Assembly: GCA_947179155.2 (NCBI GenBank)
Contig: OX359265.1
Coordinates: 55,315,040-55,379,039 of the forward strand
Reading direction: 5' to 3'
From: Hedera helix
Lineage: Eukaryota > Streptophyta > Magnoliopsida > Apiales > Araliaceae
Length of the DNA stretch: 64,000 nucleotides
Below the pieces are notes generated by a model. It was not told the DNA's origin. It did no database searches and saw nothing but the letters and a program-made list of their open reading frames with translations. A program made the translations under genes and the position numbers. Below, piece by piece: positions 57,272-64,000 of the stretch (positions within the stretch are counted from its first letter, which is position 1; every line of letters begins with the position of its first letter).

Positions 57272-59900
57272 AATATAACATAAAATTAAATAATGATGAT
57301 AGGTTGTCGGTCAATGTCAATGTTATCACCATAATTTTATAATTCCAAGTAAAAGCAATTTAAAAGGGTAAATTGCGTAATTATATAGAAGTTTATGAGA
57401 TAATGGTTTAGAAATATCCAAGAAAACTTATTCACCAATTAAGACATGGATGAGTAGGACGTTACGGTTAACCTAATCAGATCATCCGTGTTGTGGAACG
57501 AATTAGGTGTTCGTATATTACACGTTGTTTGGTAGAGGAGGTTGCATCACTTTATTTTGTCTGTTGTTTGATTAAAAATAGTTAATGCTAATCTCGCTGA
57601 ATTATAGGATCAAGTCCGAATTTTGCTATATATAATAATTTATATAATGATTTATATAATATTTTCTTATAAAATAATAAATTTCATAGAACAATTAAAA
57701 TATGAGACTCATTATTTTATAAAAAATCATTATATAAATCATTACGTATAACAAAATTTCATCAAGCTCTCTCAAATCCAAATTTATTTTCATGTTCTAT
57801 AGGCACAAAATTATAACTCATATAAAACACGGATAAATTTATAAACGACTTATTGTATATTTTTTTGCATAAAACGTTATGTACACACTCTTTTATGTTA
57901 GACCACTATAGTTGTTATATTAATGTGACATTTTTTTATTGTTTAGTATTTTTTTAAATTATATAATATATAAAAAAAAATGATATATCATACGATTTTA
58001 TATGTCAAATTTCTTTATTATAAGTTATGTAAATAACTATAATTAATAATATTTTACTAATATATTTGTCATAGTAGACTAACTTTATAATTTTATCCGA
58101 TCCTAATATATTTCGTAATCATAATTCAATATAAAACATTTACAAACGATAATAAATAAAATCAAGTCCATAATGAGATTACGTCTAAGCTATAGTGCGA
58201 GTGTTATTAAACTTATCTTGGCGGATTTTATTTCTGTCTCAAGGCGTGGAATTTAAGAGTTTATTTATAGTTAGGAGCGATTTATTCTAAAAAAAAAGAA
58301 AAATAACTAAACAGACCCTTATTAATCTTGAAAAAAATATTTATAAATTGGTCTTTAATTTTATTTTTCTTTTACTATCTAGACATCTAATATTCTTAAT
58401 TCCCTCATAAGTACTGATTATTATTATCTTCAAAAGAAGAAAATAAAACGGAGAACGAAAAAAAGAGAAGAAATCATCATGAAAATGAATGAATTAATAT
58501 TAATGATAGTCGTGTGGACTTCGGCCAAGCGCTGGACAAATGGGTATCATATCATAGAAAAGTAAGACAACTTTCCTCCCAGTCGTATATATATATATAT
58601 ATATATTCTATAGGCATATATGCCACGTATCTGGACAAAAGGCTATAGTTATACACTGTCACCGCAAAGTTATCATCCTCATTCCCGACTTTTAAAAGAG
58701 AGTCGTATTTTTCGTATATTAAAATATACTAAAACATGTTTAAGTTCTTTATGTGATTATTTACTTTACATTAAATCATAGAATACCAAAAACAGAGTAT
58801 ATATATTGTTATATCATTATATATACTATGAAAACTTTAATTTTAATAAATAAATAAATACAATAAAAGTTTATTTATTTATTTTTGAAAAAGAGAGAAT
58901 AATATAAATTATTTTTACATTTACAGCCACATTCAAGAAAAAGGAGGATTTAGAAGGAAATCGTATTTTAAGTACAATTTTTTTATATCACATTTAATAT
59001 AGTGTACACTTTTTAAAGAAATATAACACAACCATGGTTGTATTATTAATTCTATTATTATATATATATGTATATATATATTTTTTTGTTAACTGATAAA
59101 AATTTAAAATTCAAAATCTGAGCTCTTAAAAATTCAAGGGGCCGCATGCTACGGTACCGACCACTTGGCGAATTTATTATGCTTTGCCGGCGATACAGTA
59201 CATGCAATTGGCTGAGTGCACGTTGGATATGTACATAAATATTTTATATTTTAATTTAAATAAGTACTACAATTAAAAATATTTAAGACTAGTTTGCTCT
59301 TAAAAAGTAATAATATTAAATAAGGACAAAATCATATAATAAAAAATAAATTAACCTATAAGTTTAATTAAACCTGTTGAACTTTTACAACGTCAATTTT
59401 TGTTTTATATTTAAAGAAATTTGAAATACTTATATTAAGAATTAAAAATCTTGGACATAAAAATACACAATTATTATCTCTAAAGAAGAAAACTAATATT
59501 TTTTCTTGCAGGTACAAATGTCCATCTCATACAGAGTAATTATTTAATGGTCTTACGGTATTTATCACGTAATATTTTATATTATTCATGTTATTTTAAT
59601 ACTTAAAATAAAATAATTTATTTTAAATATATTCATAATAATATATAAATAATATAAAATATCACATGATAAGGGTCCAAAATATTTAATAATTTTTCTT
59701 TTATAAATGTTTTTTTCATACATATTTCACGGCAAGTACAAAGGCAAAATACAAAGAAAATACCAAAAATAACTATGTTATTCTTTTTATTTTGGTCGCC
59801 CACAGAATAGCGAGTAGGAAAGTTCCTTCCACTCGCACTTCTCCCACGTCTTAAGCAAAACGCGTAGCGCGTACTTTACTCCACAGTGACAACTTCTTCA
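57272..59900. other. AT-rich intergenic region upstream of the TET8-like gene
   Basis: No gene recognised. Only short TA runs (58586-58606, 59058-59078) and AT-rich sequence. Confidence 0.5.
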
Positions 59901-59908
59901 GTTTACTA

Positions 59909-59922
59909 CCTATATATATATT
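59909..59922 (+). promoter_or_regulatory. TATA box region of the TET8-like gene
   Basis: CTATATATATATTC lies about 150 bp before the ATG. Upstream are CCCACGTC (G-box-like, about 59843) and the palindromic ACGCGTAGCGCGT (about 59860). The 5' UTR then is about 110-120 bp. Confidence 0.45.
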
Positions 59923-60070
59923 CATTTTCTTATCAGATCGGACTCTCCTCTTCAATTTCTTCAAATTCAAACCCTTTCTTTTTGGGCTCTGATAAAAGAA
60001 AAAGTCCCTGTTATCGGATCTCCGTTCTAAAAAAATCCTTCTCTCTTAGAAGTTAGAACCATCCCAGAAA

Positions 60071-62997
60071 ATGGTTCGTCTAAGTAACAATCTTGTAGGA
60101 ATCCTAAACATCGTAACATTTGTGTTATCAATTCCAATCTTGGTCGCCGGAGTATGGCTTTCCCGGCAAGGCACCTCCGACTGCGAGCGCTTCCTCGAAA
60201 AACCCGTCATAGCCCTAGGCGTATTCCTAATGCTAGTCTCCATAGCCGGAATCATAGGTGCCTGCTGCCGGGTATCTTGGCTCCTCTGGGTGTATCTATT
60301 GGTCATGTTTGTCCTCATACTCTTGCTGTTCTGCTTCACTATTTTCGCTTTTGTGGTCACAAACAAGGGTGCCGGTGAGACTTTGTCGGGGAAAGGGTAC
60401 AAGGAATACAAGTTGGGGGATTACTCGAATTGGCTCCAGAAAAGGGTCAATAGTGACAAGAATTGGAACAGGATCAAGAGTTGTTTGATGGATAGTAAGG
60501 TTTGCAAAAGCATGATTGACGATGGCTCCACTACTCGTGTTGAAGAATTTTATAAGGAACGCCTATCTGCTATCCAGGTTTTTATCTAAATTCTTCATAC
60601 ATACAAGAAATTGTTTTGTTAGTTTTGTTGCAGATCTGTGTACCCAATTCACGAATTATCCTAATTAAACTTTCAGTTTCTTTTTGGTCCAAAAGCGTAT
60701 CAGTGGTTAATTAACTTTACATATGTATATCTATCCGGGTACCTTTTTCTTGATTATTTATTTATATTGTTTTATGTCTGCATCTTGACTATTGATTGAA
60801 TTAGGCCCTTTTTAATTTTTTTTTATTCTCGTTTGCGTGGGAACTTTAATATTTTGTATTATATCATTCTTGGCTTTTTAATATTTATTTGGTGTAAATT
60901 CTCCTTTTAGAATAATTGACGTCAGACGAGAAAAGTTTGTCCTCTTTTTTGTATGATATAATCGCTGGGAATTTTTATTTTGTTATATATAAAAAAAGTT
61001 AACAAAAAATTTTTCTGTTAAATTTCAGATTTTTATGAATGCTTATGAGGAAGATCTCATCCGTTTTCTAGTCAATTTTTATGAAACAATTATTTGAGTA
61101 GTTGCTACTTGATCGACTTTTGAGATCAAGAATTTATCTGCCTATGTCTGTGTGGCTTATTTTTGATATCATAACTTTAAAGACCATCTGTGATGCATTT
61201 AGGTTTTTCGTATGACTTTAAATTCAACATCCTAAAAATTAATGGAATTAGGGTCTTAGCTATCGGGAAATTTGGACCCTATTATTACAGCATTACCTCA
61301 GGACTGAAAGAGGTTGTGTTTAGGAAGAACTTATTATTATAGATGACCCTTGATATTTCTGGGAAGTTCTAGGTTTTTGGTGTTATTTGCGTTACTTTTT
61401 ATGGTAGTTATACAAGGAAAATCTCATATTTTTTACTGGTTGAATAGTTATGGAAATATTGAAAATTGAAGCTTAGTTGATTGATTTTTGTCAGTTTATT
61501 CTGTATACTTGTTTGTGAGATCATGAATTAAGCCTTTGGATGATCAAGTTATTAAACTAATTATTAAATTATACACTGAACTAATTATTAATTTAAATGA
61601 TTGTCAACTAGATTTGGATAAAAATTGTCTGAGTTGAGTTGGTTCTCATTCATAAGACTTTCTTTGCTCAATAGAGCATATCTATGATAGTAAGAGTTAT
61701 CTCCTATTTCCTTTTTTTTTTTTTTATCAGATATGAACCTTCCTAATGGACCTAATCTAATATATATTTTCTTCGGTGAAACTTGGAATTTTGGATTTTC
61801 AATGCAGTATTACAAGACTATAATCCCTCTTCATCTGATCTAAATGCTATAAATTTCATTTATCTCCTTCAAAGTTGGTCTATATACTTGTATTCTCCTT
61901 TTTCCCCTACCCCAGGAGCCTAATCATTTCTCTTGAAGAAACCCACATGTTCTTGTCCCTTCGACTTTTGGTGGTCCTGCTTCTTTGTTTTTAATTTTCC
62001 TGGCATGTATTAAAAGTGAGTAGTAAGTTAGCCTTTTGATTTAATTTGCATTTTATATGTTATGGCCCACATCATGACATAGTTTGAGGGATCATGAAGT
62101 TCTCTGTTGAGGATACATCAGGAGCCAAAAGGTTGTTCGAACTGATGAAACTCTTACATCAGGCTAAAAACGTAGCTTTTTTTTTAATATAAATATATTT
62201 TTTTTAATGGCCAAATGGATGTTAATAAGTTTTAGGATGTTTTTGTTACTTGTATTTGGTTTTTCGTACTTCTACTTGGTTCACTGGACAACATATTATT
62301 GTGGTTAATGACCTTATTTGGCTTTTCAAGCATGCAGTTATGGGTATTTGTGTTGTCTTGCTTTACATCTCTTTATTTGCAATTACGGATTGGCCCTTGC
62401 ATATATGTTGTATTGTATTAGAGTTTGTATCCTGTGATTCCATCACCAACATTCTATTATGTTTTTCATTGTATTTTCTTGGTATCTGAAATATCCTTGG
62501 TAGCCTTTTATAGTTGAACTGTCACACCTTCAAGGAATTTAACTGTTGTGATTTAGTTCTCAATAATTTGACAAATTTTATATCCATTTTAGCAGGTTGT
62601 GCTCAACTCTTGTCATTTAGTTTCAATATGATTTCTGGCTGGTTCTCAATGGCATAAAGTATCATGCTGATAATATTTTATTTTTTCTCTGTAGTCTGGT
62701 TGCTGCAAGCCCTCTGATTCTTGCAATTTCACATATGTGAGCCCCACTAACTGGACGACTCAAACAACCACAGCATTACCAAACCCAGACTGCTCTGCAT
62801 GGGACAACAACCCGGATGTTCTTTGCTTTAACTGCCAGTCATGCAAAGCTGGGTTGCTGGACAACATCAGGAGTGACTGGAAGAGAGTCGCGGTTGTCAA
62901 TGTCATATTCCTCATCTTTCTGATCATTGTCTACTCCATTGGTTGCTGTGCTTTCAGGAACAACAGGGAGGACAACTCGTGGAAGCGATATCCTTGA
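60071..62997 (+). CDS. TET8: Tetraspanin, TET8/TET9 type, two exons, intact
   Basis: Exons 60071-60577 and 62695-62997 give 269 residues. TM helices lie at about 7-29, 45-65, 72-95 and 234-254. The large extracellular loop (96-233) has the plant signature GCCKP at 171-175, with further cysteines at C138, C145, C179, C202, C213, C216 and C219. The intron (2.1 kb, CAG|GTTTTT donor and GTAG acceptor) falls just before SGCC in the loop, the usual plant tetraspanin position. Tetraspanins organise membrane microdomains; Arabidopsis TET8 and TET9 are known from exosome-like vesicles and their secretion. The short basic tail NNREDNSWKRYP suits this subgroup. Orthology to the TET8/TET9 pair is inferred from sequence and from nearby GAE and nucleotidase genes. 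Confidence 0.92.
60578..62694 (+). other. Intron of the TET8-like gene
   Basis: 2,117 bp, T-rich, with no repeat or nested gene that I can recognise. An open frame at 62250-62489 is hydrophobic only because of the T-rich sequence. Confidence 0.7.
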
Positions 62998-64000
62998 GTG
63001 ATAATTTTGGAACGGCTCAAGTAGATACCATCGTTTTGAGAGAGTATTATTTAGGGAGTCTACTAAGCTAGTGTTGCATACTCTATATTACAGTCTTCTG
63101 TATTAGATCTGAATCTTTATTTGTATTGTATAGCCCTGCATTTTTTTTTGTGACGTACATATTGTGCCTGAATATTGAGATGACTATTTGCAATGGCTAG
63201 ATTTTCTGTCTCTCAATGCGGATTTTTTATGGAATTTGCTACGTTGTAGAAAACAGGTCGCTGTATAGAGGTTATGACTCCCTCGTCATCTTCATCACTG
63301 CTGCAAGTGAATGCGTGACCTAAATGGGTTTTTACTTGGGCAAGTGTTCTTTTTCACGGAGGGCAACTGGTGGGTGTTCTGACTTTTGGTTGCAAAAATG
63401 ATCTGTAAATGAGCAATGTGTTGAGGTGAGTGGATGAAAGACATTCGTGTCGTATCATTTCCAAGTTCAAAATTTGGTGTAGATTTTAAACAGATGGGGA
63501 TATTGTTCCATTCACCAACTACATTATGTCACAAAATTTTGTAATTAAATTCACAACTCAAATCATATCCTCAATAAAAACTGAATAACGGGAATCAGCA
63601 TTCTCCAGAAGGACCAGAATTGTAGAAAAGCTATTTACAATCTAAAACGAGGACCTTGTGTAAGTATCAACCTTCGTATGTATATTAATATATGTACGAA
63701 CTCTCTGTCTTTAAATGGATACTGAACGCTCCGAGTTTCATCAAAACCCGCATTACATTGTATGGTATGATATCCCCAACCTCTCCTTCTCTACACTTGA
63801 CTACACTTGATCTTTAGTATTGTAAGATATAGTTACTTATTACTTTTAAATGATTTTTTGATGATTTATTCAGTATTCCCTCACATACACATAGTGAATA
63901 TCCTTTATCTCGTCCAAATTATGAATGCCACAATTGCATGCATTTTCAAGTTTGGAATGAAAATGACGCAAGTTATTCTAAATTACTTCTCTCGAAATGA
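62998..64000. other. 3' UTR of the TET8-like gene and downstream flank
   Basis: 3' UTR probably to about 63180-63250, given TTTGTATTGTATAG and AT-rich stretches. The remainder shows no coding exon. Confidence 0.45.

Noticed and set aside
62250..62489. 79-codon hydrophobic open frame in the TET8 intron
   Set aside because: The T-rich intron gives Phe/Leu/Val codons; it is spliced out between two exons that join perfectly.

Overview
This is a eudicot nuclear window, AT-rich outside exons. The genes have GT-AG introns and belong to plant families. Their order matches what I remember of Arabidopsis: AFG1-like ATPase next to TPR1 (At4g30490/At4g30480), GAE1 next to a tetraspanin (At4g30440/At4g30430), COX6B beside tetraspanins (At4g28060/At4g28050, At5g57815/At5g57810), and a HAD-IG nucleotidase near TET8 (At2g23890/At2g23810). 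The species is not Brassicaceae-like in density, but I cannot name it. All exon borders were read by eye from splice signals and reading frame.

Layout. 0-1.3 kb: last three exons of an AFG1-like mitochondrial ATPase (+) with one apparent frameshift. 2.9-7.2 kb: an intact five-exon TPR1 co-chaperone gene (-). 9.2-16.3 kb: an intron-containing HAD-IG 5'-nucleotidase (+) that has lost its catalytic N-terminus and carries several frameshifts and stops, so it is a decaying pseudogene. 18.6-20.1 kb: ATT-type microsatellite arrays hosting a TTA-flanked MITE and a likely solo LTR. 21.7-23.0 kb: an intact intronless UDP-glucuronate 4-epimerase (-). 25.2-26.0 kb: a pyrimidine tract followed by two tandem arrays.

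26.9-44.6 kb is a nested insertion. A Ty1/copia element (469-bp LTRs, one long gag-pol frame) sits in the last coding part of a tetraspanin gene. A 10.1-kb Ty3/gypsy chromovirus-type element (3,293-bp LTRs) has jumped into the copia RNase H region with a perfect 5-bp target duplication. The gypsy element lacks reverse transcriptase and a recognisable gag but keeps RNase H, integrase and a chromodomain-like end. LTR divergence fits the order: 2 differences in 469 bp (copia) and 3 seen in 3,293 bp (gypsy).

44.6-46.2 kb: the interrupted tetraspanin (-), which also carries an independent frameshift. 47.7-53.7 kb: an intact four-exon COX6B gene (+) whose third intron holds an inverted MITE pair around a ~0.4-kb tandem array. 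53.7-60.0 kb: repeat-rich intergenic DNA with a hAT-type element. 60.1-63.0 kb: an intact two-exon TET8/9-type tetraspanin (+).

The host genes do not form an operon or one pathway. They are a conserved neighbourhood of housekeeping functions (mitochondrial quality control and respiration, chaperone adaptor, pectin precursor synthesis, membrane organisers) into which transposons have expanded.
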